NCBI GenBank assembly: GCA_963556195.1
Contig: CAUVYP010000251.1
Coordinates: forward strand, 274,001-338,000
Direction: 5' to 3'
Source of the DNA: Sepiola atlantica
Taxonomy: Eukaryota; Mollusca; Cephalopoda; Sepiida; Sepiolidae
DNA length: 64,000 nucleotides
Shown piece by piece: positions 36,073 through 49,300 of the stretch. The notes below the pieces were generated by a model. The model saw nothing but the letters and a program-made list of their open reading frames with translations, had not been told where the DNA came from and searched no databases. The position numbers and the translations under genes were made by a program. The stretch's first letter is position 1. Every line of letters starts with the position of its first letter.

Positions 36073-39000
36073 TTAGCGCGTTTTAAAGTTGATATCGCTT
36101 TTGTTTATAACTTCCACATTTATTCGAATTGTGCAACGAAACTTTGCAGACAGTCGCGGAGACACATTTGCTACTGAAGTACCAAGTTTCAGAAGTGCAG
36201 CTCTTGTACTGCCGGGGATATGTCGATACAAACTGAATACGCAAAACATCAACAAAATTTAGCGCGTTTTAAAGTTGATATCGCTTTTGTTTATAACTTC
36301 CACATTTATTCGAATTGTGCAACGAAACTTTGCAGACAGTCGCGGAGACACATTTGCTACTGAAGTACCAAGTTTCAGAAGTGCAGCTCTTGTACTGCCG
36401 GAGATATGTCGATAAAAACTGAATACGCAAAACATCAACAAAATGTAGCGCGTTTTAAAGTTGATATCGCTTTTGTTTATAACTTCCACATTTATTCGAA
36501 TTGTGCAACGAAACTTTGCAGACAGTCGCGGAGACACATTTTCTACTCAAGTACTAAGTTTCAGAAGTGCAGCTCTTGTACTGCCGGAGATATGTCGATA
36601 CAAACTGAATACGCAAAACATCAACAAAATTTAGCGCGTTTTAAAGTTGATATCGCTTTTGTTTATAACTTCCACATTTATTCGAATTGTGCTACGCGAC
36701 TTTGCAGACAGTCGCGGAGACACATTTTCTACTGAAGTACCAAGTATCAGAAGTGCAGCTCTTGTACTGCCGGAGATGTGTCGATACAAACTGAATACGC
36801 AAAACATCAACAAAATTTAGCGCGTTTTAAAGTTGATATCGCTTTTGTTTATAACTTCTAGATTTATTCGAATTATGCAACGAAACTTTGCAGACAGTCT
36901 CGAATATACTTTTTCTACTGAAGTACCATGTTTCAGAAGTGCAGCTCTTGTACTGCCGGAGATATGTCGATACAAACTGAATACGCAAAACATCAACAAA
37001 ATTTAGCGCGTTTTAAAGTTGATATCGCTTTTGTTTATAACTTCCACATTCATTCGAATTGTGCAACGAAACTTTGCAGACAGTCGCGGAGACACATTTT
37101 CTACTGAAGTACCAAGTTTCAGAAGTGCAGCTCTTGTACTGCCGGGGATATGTCGATACAAACTGAATACGCAAAACATCAACAAAATTTAGCGCGTTTT
37201 AAAGTTGATATCGCTTTTGTTTATAACTTCCACATTTATTCGAATTGTGCAACGAAACTTTGCAGACAGTCGCGGAGACACATTTCCTACTGAAGTACCA
37301 AGTTTCAGAAGTGCAGCTCTTGTACTGCCGGGGATATGTGGATACAAACTGAATACGCAAAACATCAACAAAATTTAGCGCGTTTTAAAGTTGATATCGC
37401 TTTTGTTTATAACTTCCACATTTATTCGAATTGTGCAACGAAACTTTGCAGACAGTCGCGGAGACACATTTGCTACTGAAGTACCAAGTTTCAGAAGTGC
37501 AGCTCTTGTACTGCCGGAGATATGTCGATACAAACTGAATACGCAAAACATCAACAAAATGTAGCGCGTTTTAAAGTTGATATCGCTTTTGTTTATAACT
37601 TCCACATTTATTCGAATTGTGCAACGAAACTTTGCAGACAGTCGCGGAGACACATTTTCTACTGAAGTACCAAGTTTCAGAAGTGCAGCTCTTGTACTGC
37701 CGGAGATATGTCGATACAAACTGAATACGCAAAAAATCAGCAAAATTTAGCGCGTTTTAAAGTTGATATCGCTTTTGTTTATAACTTCCACATATATTCG
37801 AATTGTGCTACGAAACTTTGCAGACAGTCGCGGAGACACATTTTCTACTGAAGTACCAAGTTTCAGAAGTGCAGCTCTTGTACTGCCGGAGATGTGTCGA
37901 TACAAACTGAATACGCAAAACATCAACAAAATTTAGCGCGTTTTAAAGTTGATATCGCTTTTGTTTATAACTTCCACATTTATTCGAATTGTGCAACGAA
38001 ACTTTGCAGACAGTCGCGGAGACACATTTTCTACTCAAGTACTAAGTTTCAGAAGTGCAGCTCTTGTACTGCCGGAGATATGTCGATACAAACTGAATAC
38101 GCAAAACATCAACAAAATTTAGCGCGTTTTAAAGTTGATATCGCTTTTGTTTATAACTTCCACATTTATTCGAATTGTGCTACGCGACTTTGCAGACAGT
38201 CGCGGAGACACATTTTCTACTGAAGTACCAAGTTTCAGAAGTGCAGCTCTTGTACTGCTGGAGATGTGTCGATACAAACTGAATACGCAAAACATCAACA
38301 AAATTTAGAACGTTTTAAAGTTGATATCGCTTTTGTTTATAACTTCTAGATTTATTCGAATTATGCAACGAAACTTTGCAGACAGTCTCGAATATACTTT
38401 TTCTACTGAAGTACCATGTTTCAGAAGTGCAGCTCTTGTACTGCCGGAGATATGTCGATACAAACTGAATACGCAAAACATCAACAAAATTTAGCGCGTT
38501 TTAAAGTTGATATCGCTTTTGTTTATAACTTCCACATTCATTCGAATTGTGCAACGAAACTTTGCAGACAGTCGCGGAGACACATTTTCTACTGAAGTAC
38601 CAAGTTTCAGAAGTGCAGCTCTTGTACTGCCGGGGATATGTCGATACAAACTGAATACGCAAAACATCAACAAAATTTAGCGCGTTTTAAAGTTGATATC
38701 GCTTTTGTTTATAACTTCCACATTTATTCGAATTGTGCAACGAAACTTTGCAGACAGTCGCGGAGACACATGTTCTACTGAAGTACCAAGTTTCAGAAGT
38801 GCAGCTCTTGTACTGCCGGGGATATGTGGATACAAACTGAATACGCAAAACATCAACAAAATTTAGCGCGTTTTAAAGTTGATATCGCTTTTGTTTATAA
38901 CTTCCACATTTATTCAAATTGTGCAACGAAACTTTGCAGACAGTCGCGGAGACACATTTGCTACTGAAGTACCAAGTTTCAGAAGTGCAGCTCTTGTACT

Positions 39001-40164
39001 GCCGGAGATATGTCGATACAAACTGAATACGCAAAACATCAACAAAATGTAGCGCGTTTTAAAGTTGATATCGCTTTTGTTTATAACTTCCACATTTATT
39101 CGAATTGTGCAACGAAACTTTGCAGACAGTCGCGGAGACACATTTTCTACTGAAGTACCAAGTTTCAGAAGTGCAGCTCTTGTACTGCCGGAGATATGTC
39201 GATACAAACTGAATACGCAAAAAATCAGCAAAATTTAGCGCGTTTTAAAGTTGATATCGCTTTTGTTTATAACTTCCACATGTATTCGAATTGTGTAACG
39301 AAACTTTGCAGACAGTCGCGGAGACACATTTTCTACTGAAGTACCAAGTTTCAGAAGTGCAGCTCTTGTACTGCCGGAGATGTGTCGATACAAACTGAAT
39401 ACGCAAAACATCAACAAAATTTAGCGCGTTTTAAAGTTGATATCGCTTTTGTTTATAACTTCCACATTTATTCGAATTGTGCAACGAAACTTTGCAGACA
39501 GTCGCGGAGACACATTTTCCACTGAGATACTAAGTTTCAGAAGTGCAGCTCTTGTACTGCCGGAGATATGTCGATACAAACTGAATACGCAAAACATCAA
39601 CAAAATTTAGCGCGTTTTAAAGTTGATATCGCTTTTGTTTATAACTTCCACATTTATTCGAATTGTGAAGCGAAACTTTGCAGACAGTCGCGGAGACACA
39701 TTTTCTACTGAAGTACCAAGTTTCAGAAGTGCAGCTCTTGTACTGCCGGGGATATGTCGATACAAACTGAATACGCAAAACATCAACAAAATTTAGCGCG
39801 TTTTAAAGTTGATAACGCTTTTGTTTATAACTTCCACATTTATTCGAATTGTGCAACGAAACTTTGCAGACAGTCGCGGAGACACATTTTCTACTGAAGT
39901 ACCAAGTTTCAGAAGTGCAGCTCTTGTACTGCCGGAGATATGTCGATACAAACTGAATACGCAAAACATCAACAAAATGTAGCGCGTTTTAAAGTTGATA
40001 TCGCTTTTGTTTATAACTTCCACATTTATTCGAATTGTGCAACGAAACTTTGCAGGCAGTCGCGGAGAAACATTTTCTACTGAAGTACCAAGTTTCAGAA
40101 GTGCAGCTCTTGTACTGCCGGAGATATGTCGATACAAACTGAATACGCAAAACATCAACAAAAT

Positions 40165-41466
40165 TTAGCGCGTTTTAAAGTTGATATTGCTTTTGTTTAT
40201 AACTTCTAGATTTATTCGAATTATGCAACGAAACTTTGCAGACAGTCTCGAATATACCTTTTCTACTGAAGTACCAAGTTTCAGAAGTGCAGCTCTTGTA
40301 CTTCCGGAGATATGTCGATACAAACTGAATACGCAAAACATCAACAAAATTAAGCGCGTTTTAAAGTTGATATCGCTTTTGTTTATAACTTCCAAATTTA
40401 TTCGAATTGTGCAACGAAACTTTGCAGACAGTCTTGAATAGGCCATTACTACTGAAGTACCAAGTTTCAGAAGTGCAGCTCTTGTACTGCCGGAGATATG
40501 TCGATACAAACTGAATACGCAAAACATCAACAAAATGTAGCGCGTTTTAAAGTTGATATCGCTTTTGTTTATAACTTCCACATTTATTCGAATTGTGCAA
40601 CGAAACTTTGCAGACAGTCGCGGAGACACATGTTCTACTGAAGTACCAAGTTTCAGAAGTGCAGCTCTTGTACTGCCGGGGATATGTCGATACAAACTGA
40701 ATACGCAAAACATCAACAAAATTTAGCGCGTTTTAAAGTTGATATCGCTTTTATTTATAACTTCCACATTTATTCGAATTGTGCAAGGAAACTTTGCAGA
40801 CAGTCGCGAAGACACATTTTCTACTGAAGTACCAAGTTTCAGAAGTGCAGCTCTTGTACTGCTGGAGATATGTCGATACAAACTGAATACGCAAAACATC
40901 AACAAAATTTAGCGCGTTTTAAAGTTGATATCGCTTTTGTTCATAACTTCTACATTTGTTCGAATTGTGCAACGAAACTTTGCAGACAGTCTTGAATAGG
41001 CCCTTTCTACTGATGTACCAAGTTTCAGAAGTGCAGCTCTTGTACTGCCGGAGATATGTCGATACAAACTGAATACGCAAAACATCAACAAAATTAAGCG
41101 TGTTTTCAAGTTGATATCGCTTTTGTTTATAACTTCCACATTTATTCGAATTGTGCAACGAAACTTTGCAGACAGTCGCGGAGACACATTTTCTACTGAA
41201 GTACCAAGTTTCAGAAGTGCAGCTCTTGTACTGCCGGAGATATGTCGATACAAACTGAATACGCAAAACATCAACAAAATGTAGCGCGTTTTAAAGTTGA
41301 TATCGCTTTTGTTTATAACTTCCACATTTATTCGAATTGTGCAACGAAACTTTGCAGACAGTCGCGGAGACACATTTTCTACTGAAGTACCAAGTTTCAG
41401 AAGTGCAGCTCTTGTACTGCCGGAGATATGTCGATACAAACTGAATACGCAAAACATCAACAAAAT
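40165..41466. repeat. 7-mer HOR (1302 bp)
   Basis: Monomer order: GATATTGC with TCTAGATTTA and TCGAATATACC; AATTAAGCG with TTGAATAGGCCATTAC; CACATGTTC with GGGGATATG; AAGG with GCGAAGACAC and CTGGAGATATG; GTTCATAACTTCTAC with TTGAATAGGCCC; AATTAAGCGTG; then a GTAGCGCG monomer. The first four slots recur at 41467-42211. After that an extra monomer (42212-42397) precedes the GTTCATAACTTCTAC type at 42398, so the second copy is displaced. Confidence 0.8.
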
Positions 41467-42024
41467 TTAGCGCGTTTTAAAGTTGATATTGCTTTTGTTT
41501 ATAACTTCTAGATTTATTCGAATTATGCAACGAAACTTTGCAGACAGTCTCGAATATACCTTTTCTACTGAAGTACCAAGTTTCAGAAGTGCAGCTCTTG
41601 TACTGCCGGAGATATGTCGATACAAACTGAATACGCAAAACATCAACAAAATTAAGCGCGTTTTAAAGTTGATATCGCTTTTGTTTATAACTTCCACATT
41701 TATTCGAATTGTGCAACGAAACTTTGCAGACAGTCTTGAATAGGCCATTACTACTGAAGTACCAAGTTTCAGAAGTGCAGCTCTTGTACTGCCGGAGATA
41801 TGTCGATACAAACTGAATACGCAAAACATCAACAAAATGTAGCGCGTTTTAAAGTTGATATCGCTTTTGTTTATAACTTCCACATTTATTCGAATTGTGC
41901 AACGAAACTTTGCAGACAGTCGCGGAGACACATGTTCTACTGAAGTACCAAGTTTCAGAAGTGCAGCTCTTGTACTGCCGGGGATATGTCGATACAAACT
42001 GAATACGCAAAACATCAACAAAAT

Positions 42025-42211
42025 TTAGCGCGTTTTAAAGTTGATATCGCTTTTGTTTATAACTTCCACATTTATTCGAATTGTGCAAAGAAAACTTTGC
42101 AGACAGTCGCGAAGACACATTTTCTACTGAAGTACCAAGTTTCAGAAGTGCAGCTCTTGTACTGCTGGAGATATGTCGATACAAACTGAATACGCAAAAC
42201 ATCAACAAAAT
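42025..42211 (+). repeat. 187-bp monomer with a 1-base insertion
   Basis: The segment near 42086 reads GTGCAAAGAAAACTTTGC. Its counterpart at 40723 reads GTGCAAGGAAACTTTGC, one base shorter. The insertion falls inside the dyad element. It breaks the minus-strand frame that is open in most monomers, with no sign of compensation. Confidence 0.8.
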
Positions 42212-45200
42212 TTAGCGCGTTTTAAAGTTGATATCGCTTTTGTTTATAACTTCCACATTTATTCGAATTGTGCAACGAAACTTTGCAGAATGTCGCGGAG
42301 ACACATTTTCTACTGAAGTACCAAGTTTCAAAAGGGCAGCTCTTGTACTGCCGGAGATATGTCGATACAAACTGAATACGCAAAACATCAACAAAATTTA
42401 GTGCGTTTTAAAGTTGATATCGCTTTTGTTCATAACTTCTACATTTATTCGAATTGTGCAACGAAACTTTGCAGACAGTCTTGAATAGGCCCTTTCTACT
42501 GAAGTACCAAGTTTCAGAAGTGCAGCTCTTGTACTGCCGGAGATATGTCGATACAAACTGAATACGCAAAACATCAACAAAATTAAGCGTGTTTTAAAGT
42601 TGATATCGCTTTTGTTTATAACTTCCACATTTATTCGAATTGTGCAACGAAACTTTGCAGACAGTCTTGAATAGGCCTTTACTACTGAAGTACCAAGTTT
42701 CAGAAGTGCAGCTCTTGTTCTGCCGGAGATATGTCGATACAAACTGAATACGAAAAACATCAACAAAATTTAGCGCGTTTTAAAGTTGATATCGCTTTTG
42801 TTTATAACTTCCACATTTATTCGAATTGTGCAACGAAACTTTGCAGACAGTCGCGGAGACACATGTTCTACTGAAGTACGGAGTTTCAGAAGTGCAGCTC
42901 TAGTACTGCCGGGGATATGTCGATACAAACTGAATACGCAAAACATCAACAAAATTAAGCGCGTTTTAAAGTTGATATCGCTTTTGTTTATAACTTCCAC
43001 ATTTATTCGAATTGTGCAACGAAACTTTGCAGACAGTCTCGAATAGGCCTTTTCTACTGAAGTACCTAGTTTCAGAAGTGCAGCTCTTGTACTGCCGGAG
43101 ATATGTCGATACAAACTGAATACGCAAAACATCAACAAAATTTAGCGCGTTTTAAAGTTGATATCGCTTTTGTTTATAACTTCCAAATTTATTCGAATTG
43201 TGCAACGAAACTTTGCAGACAGTCGCGGAGACACATTTTCTACTGAAGTACCAAGTTTCAGAAGTGCAGCTCTTGTACTGCCGGGGATATGTCGATACAA
43301 ACTGAATACGCAAAACATCAACAAAATTTAGCGCGTTTTAAAGTTGATATCGCTTTTGTTTATAACTTCCACATTTATTCGAATTGTGCAACGAAACTTT
43401 GCAGACAGTCGCGGAGACACATGTTCTACTGAAGTACCAAGTTTCAGAAGTGCAGCTCTTGTACTGCCGGAGATATGTCGATACAAACTGAATACGCAAA
43501 ACATCAACAAAATGTAGCGCGTTTTAAAGTTGATATCGCTTTTGTTTATAACTTCCACATTTATTCGAATTGTGCAACGAAACTTTGCAGACAGTCGCGG
43601 AGACACATTTTCTACTGAAGTACCAAGTTTCAGAAGTGCAGCTCTTGTACTGCCGGGGATATGTCGATACAAACTGAATACGCAAAACATCAACAAAATT
43701 TAGCGCGTTTTAAAGTTGATATCGCTTTTGTTTATAACTTCCACATGTATTCGAATTGTGTAACGAAACTTTGCAGACAGTCGCGGAGACACATTTGCTA
43801 CTGAAGTACCAAGTTTCAGAAGTGCAGCTCTTGTACTGCCGGAGATATGTCGATACAAACTGAATACGCAAAACATCAACAAAATTTAGCGCGTTTTAAA
43901 GTTGATATCGCTTTTGTTTATAACTTCCACATTTATTCGAATTGTGCTACGAAACTTTGTAGACAGTCGCGGAGACACATTTTCTACTGAAGTACCAAGT
44001 TTCAGAAGTGCAGCTCTTGTACTGCCGGAGATGTGTCGATACAAACTGAATACGCAAAACATCAACAAAATGTAGCGCGTTTTAAAGTTGATATCGCTTT
44101 TGTTTATAACTTCCACATTTATTCGAATTGTGCAACGAAACTTTGCAGACAGTCGCGGAGACACATTTTCCACTGAAGTACTAAGTTTCAGAAGTGCAGC
44201 TCGTGTACTGCCGGAGATATGTCGATACAAACTGAATACGCAAAACATCAACAAAATTAAGCGCGTTTTAAAGTTGATATCGCTTTTGTTTATAACTTCC
44301 ACATTTATTCGAATTGTGCAACGAAACTTTGCAGACAGTCTTGAACAGGCCCTTTCTACTGAAGTACCAAGTTTCAGAAGTGCAGCTCTTGTACTGCCGG
44401 AGATATGTCGATACAAACTGAATACGCAAAACATCCATAAAATTAAGCGTGTTTTAAAGTTGATATCGCTTTTGTTTATAACTTCCACATTTATTCGAAT
44501 TGTGCAACGAAACTTTGCAGACAGTCTTGAATAGGCCTTTACTACTGAAGTACCAAGTTTCAGAAGTGCAGCTCTTGTACTGCCGGAGATATGTCGATAC
44601 AAACTGAATACGAAAAACATCAACAAAATTTAGCGCGTTAGAAAGTTGATATCGCTTTTGTTTATAACTTCCACATTTATTCGAATTGTGCAACGAAACT
44701 TTGCAGACAGTCGCGGAGACACATGTTCTACTGAAGTACCAAGTTTCAGAAGTGCAGCTCTTGTACTGCCGGGGATATGTCGATACAAACTGAATACGCA
44801 AAACATCAACAAAATTTAGCGCGTTTTAAAGTTGATATCGCTTTTGTTTATAACTTCCACATTTATTCGAATTGTGCAACGAAACTTTGCAGACAGTCTC
44901 GAATAGGCCTTTTCTACTGAAGTACCAAGTTTCAGAAGTGCAGCTCTTGTACTGCCGGAGATATGTCGATACAAACTGAATACGCAAAACATCAACAAAA
45001 TTTAGCGCGTTTTAAAGTTGATATCGCTTTTGTTTATAACTTCCACATTTATTCGAATTGTGCAACGAAACTTTGCAGACAGTCGCGGAGACACATTTTC
45101 TACTGAAGTACCAAGTTTCAGAAGTGCAGCTCTTGTACTGCCGGGGATATGTCGATACAAACTGAATACGCAAAACATCAACAAAATTTAGCGCGTTTTA

Positions 45201-46303
45201 AAGTTGATATCGCTTTTGTTTATAACTTCCACATTTATTCGAATTGTGCAACGAAACTTTGCAGACAGTCGCGGAGACACATTTGCTACTGAAGTACCAA
45301 GTTTCAGAAGTGCAGCTCTTGTACTGCCGGAGATATGTCGATACAAACTGAATACGCAAAACATCAACAAAATTTAGCGCGTTTTAAAGTTGATATCGCT
45401 TTTGTTTATAACTTCCACATTTATTCGAATTGTGCAACGAAACTTTGCAGACAGTCGCGGAGACACATTTGCTACTGAAGTACCAAGTTTCAGAAGTGCA
45501 GCTCTTGTACTGCCGGAGATATGTCGATACAAACTGAATACGCAAAACATCAACAAAATTTAGCGCGTTTTAAAGTTGATATCGCTTTTGTTTATAACTT
45601 CCACATTTATTCGAATTGTGCAACGAAACTTTGCAGACAGTCGCGGAGACACATTTCCTACTGAAGTACCAAGTTTCAGTAGTGCAGCTCTTGTACTTCC
45701 GGAGATATGTCGATACAAACTGAATACGCAAAACATCAACAAAATTTAGCGCGTTTTAAAGTTGATATCGCTTTTGTTTATAACTTCCACATTTATTCGA
45801 ATTGTGCAACGAAACTTTGCAGACAGTCTTGAATAGGCCCTTTCTACTGAAGTACCAAGGTTCAGAAGTGCAGCTCTTGTACTGCCGGAGATATTTCGAT
45901 ACAAACTGAATACGCAAAACATCAATAAAATTAAGCGTGTTTTAAAGTTGATATCGCTTTTGTTTATAACTTCCACATTTATTCGAATTGTGCAACGAAA
46001 CTTTGCAGACAGTCTTGAATAGGCCTTTACTACTGAAGTACCAAGTTTCAGAAGTGCAGCTCTTGTACTGCCGGAGATATGTCGATACAAACTGAATACG
46101 AAAAACATCAACAAAATGTGGCGCGTTTTAAAGTTGATATCGCTTTTGTTTATAACTTCCACATTTATTCGAATTGTGCAACGAAACTTTGCAGACAGTC
46201 GCGGAGGCACATTTTCTACTGAAGTACCAAGTTTCAGAAGTGCAGCTCTTGTACTGCCGGGGATATGTCGATACAAACTGAATACGCAAAACATCAACAA
46301 AAT

Positions 46304-49300
46304 TTAGCGCGTTTTAAAGTTGATATCGCTTTTGTTTATAACTTCCACATTTATTCGAATTGTGCTACGAAACTTTGCAGACAGTCGCGGAGACACATTT
46401 TCTACTGAAGTACCAAGTTTCAGAAGTGCAGCTCTTGTACTGCCGGAGATGTGTCGATACAAACTGAATACGCAAAACATCAACAAAATTTAGCGCGTTT
46501 TAAAGTTGATATCGCTTTTGTTTATAACTTCCACATTTATTCGAATTGTGCAACGAAACTTTGCAGACAGTCGCGGAGACACATTTGCTACTGAAGTACC
46601 AAGTTTCAGAAGTGCAGCTCTTGTACTGCCGGAGATATGTCGATACAAACTGAATACGCAAAACATCAACAAAATGACGCGCGTTTTAAAGTTGATATCG
46701 CTTTTGTTTATAACTTCCACATTAATTCGAATTGTGCAACGAAACTTTGCAGACAGTCGCGGAGACACATTTTGTACTGAAGTACCAAGTTTCAGAAGTG
46801 CAGCTCTTGTACTGCCGGGGATATGTGGATACAAACTGAATACGCAAAACATCAACAAAATTTAGCGCGTTTTAAAGTTGATATCGCTTTTGTTTATAAC
46901 TTCCACATTTATTCGAATTGTGCAACGAAACTTTGCAGACAGTCGCGGAGACACATTTGCTACTGAAGTACCAAGTTTCAGAAGTGCAGCTCTTGTACTG
47001 CCGGAGATATGTCGATACAAACTGAATACGCAAAACATCAACAAAATTTAGCGCGTTTTAAAGTTGATATCGCTTTTGTTTATAACTTCCACATTTATTC
47101 GAATTGTGCAACGAAACTTTGCAGACAGTCGCGGGGACACATTTCCTACTGAAGTACCAAGTTTCAGAAGTGCAGCTCTTGTACTGCCGGAGATATGTCG
47201 ATACAAACTGAATACGCAAAACATCAACAAAATGTAGCGCGTTTTAAAGTTGATATCGCTTTTGTTTATAACTTCCACATTTATTCGAATTGTGCAACGA
47301 AACTTTGCAGACAGTCGCGGAGACACATTTGCTACTGAAGTACTAAGTTTCAGAAGTTCAGCTCTTGTACTGCCGGAGATATGTCGATACAAACTGAATA
47401 CGAAAAACATCAACAAAATTTAGCGCGTTTTAAAGTTGATATCGCTTTTGTTTATAACTTCCACATTTATTCGAATTGTGCAACGAAACTTTGCAGACAG
47501 TCGCGGAGACACATTTTCCACTGAAGTACTAAGTTTCAGAAGTGCAGCTCTTGTACTACCGGGGATATGTCGATACAAACTGAATACGCAAAACATCAAC
47601 AAAATTTAGCGCGTTTTAAAGTTGATATCGCTTTTGTTTATAACTTCCACATTTATTCGAATTGTGCAACGAAACTTTGCAGACAGTCGCGGAGACACAT
47701 TTGCTACTGAAGTACCAAGTTTCAGAAGTGCAGCTCTTGTACTGCCGGAGATATGTCGATACAAACTGAATACGCAAAACATCGACAAAATGTAGCGCGT
47801 TTTAAAGTTGATATCGCTTTTGTTTATAACTTCCACATTTATTCGAATTGTGCAACGAAACTTTGCAGACAGTCGCGGAGACACATTTTCTACTGAAGTA
47901 CCAAGTTTCAGAAGTGCAGCTCTTGTACTGCCGGGGATATGTGGATACAAACTGAATACGCAAAACATCAACAAAATTTAGCGCGTTTTAAAGTTGATAT
48001 CGCTTTTGTTTATAACTTCCACATTTATTCGAATTGTGCAACGAAACTTTGCAGACAGTCGCGGAGACACATTTGCTACTGAAGTACCAAGTTTCAGAAG
48101 TGCAGCTCTTGTACTGCCGGAGATATGTCGATACAAACTGAATACGAAAAACATCAACAAAATTTAGCGCGTTTTAAAGTTGATATCGCTTTTGTTTATA
48201 ACTTCCACATTTATTCGAATTGTGCAACGAAACTTTGCAGTCAGTCGCGGAGACACATTTCCTACTGAAGTACCAAGTTTCAGAAGTGCAGCTCTTGTAC
48301 TGCCGGAGATATGTCGATACAAACTGAATACGCAAAACATCAACAAAATTTAGCGCGTTTTAAAGTTGATATCGCTTTTGTTTATAACTTCCACATTTAT
48401 TCGAATTGTGCTACGAAACTTTGCAGACAGTCGCGGAGACACATTTTCTACTGAAGTACCAAGTTTCAGAAGTGCAGCTCTTGTACTGCCGGAGATGTGT
48501 CGATACAAACTGAATACGCAAAACATCAACAAAATTTAGCGCGTTTTAAAGTTGATATCGCTTTTGTTTATAACTTCCACATTTATTCGAATTGTGCAAC
48601 GAAACTTTGCAGACAGTCGCGGAGACACATTTGCTACTGAAGTACCAAGTTTCAGAAGTGCAGCTCTTGTACTGCCGGAGATATGTCGATACAAACTGAA
48701 TACGCAAAACATCAACAAAATTTAGCGCGTTTTAAAGTTGATATCGCTTTTGTTTATAACTTCCACATTTATTCGAATTGTGCAACGAAACTTTGCAGAC
48801 AGTCGCGGAGACACATTTCCTACTGAGGTACCAAGTTTCAGAAGTGCAGCTCTTGTACTGCCGGAGATATGTCGATACAAACTGAATACGCAAAACATCA
48901 ACAAAATGTAGCGCGTTTTAAAGTTGATATCGCTTTTGTTTATAACTTCCACATTTATTCGAATTGTGCAACGAAACTTTGCAGACAGTCGCGGAGACAC
49001 ATTTTCCACTGAAGTACTAAGTTTCAGAAGTTCAGCTCTTGTACTGCCGGAGATATGTCGATACAAACTGAATACGAAAAACATCAACAAAATTTAGCGC
49101 GTTTTAAAGTTGATATCGCTTTTGTTTATAACTTCCATATTTATTCGAATTGTGCAACGAAACTTTGCAGACAGTCGCGGAGACACATTTTCTACTGTAG
49201 TACCAAGTTTCAGAAGTGCAGCTCTTGTACTGCCGGAGATGTGTCGATACAAACTGAATACGCAAAACATCAACAAAATTTAGCGCGTTTTAAAGTTGAT

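Larger units (their letters stand above)
32353..39234. repeat. Array domain E: TCTAGATTTA/TATAC modules
   Basis: Thirty-seven monomers marked by a strongly diverged type that has CTTCTAGATTTA, ATTATGCAA and the cassette form TCTCGAATATAC (starts 32911, 33655, 34957, 35701, 36817, 38305). A four-monomer module recurs at 33283-34026, 35329-36072, 36445-37188 and 37933-38676: CAAGTACTAAG type (CTCAAG or CTGAAG), CTACGCGAC type, TCTAGATTTA type, then CATTCATTCG type. Larger copies span 1674 bp at 32353 and 34399. The end of the domain (37375 onward) is a partial repeat with an offset of 1488 bp. Confidence 0.8.
39235..46303. repeat. Array domain F: TTGAATAGG cassette and AATTAAGCG starts
   Basis: Thirty-eight monomers. 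Nine carry the cassette form TCTTGAATAGG, or TTGAACAGG in one (40351, 40909, 41653, 42398, 42584, 44258, 44444, 45746, 45932). Two carry TCTCGAATATACC (40165, 41467), and two the domain A form (42956, 44816). Many begin AATTAAGCG in place of AATTTAGCG, which removes the usual minus-strand stop and gives longer chance reading frames. A 7-monomer period is seen at 40165 and 41467, and a three-monomer module at 42584 and 44444. Confidence 0.8.

Noticed and set aside
44088..44534. A 148-codon plus-strand reading frame
   Set aside because: It overlaps the minus-strand frame in the same repeats, begins at TTG in GTTGATATCG, and arises only where AATTAAGCG replaces AATTTAGCG and removes a plus-strand TAG. 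Two strands open at once points to low stop density, not coding.
43886..44626. A 246-codon minus-strand reading frame, the longest in the window
   Set aside because: It is four satellite monomers read through because the boundary TTA is changed to TAA or GTA. Its product would be four near-copies of the same 62-residue translation, it begins at TTG, and the same frame is broken by 1- and 2-base length variants elsewhere.
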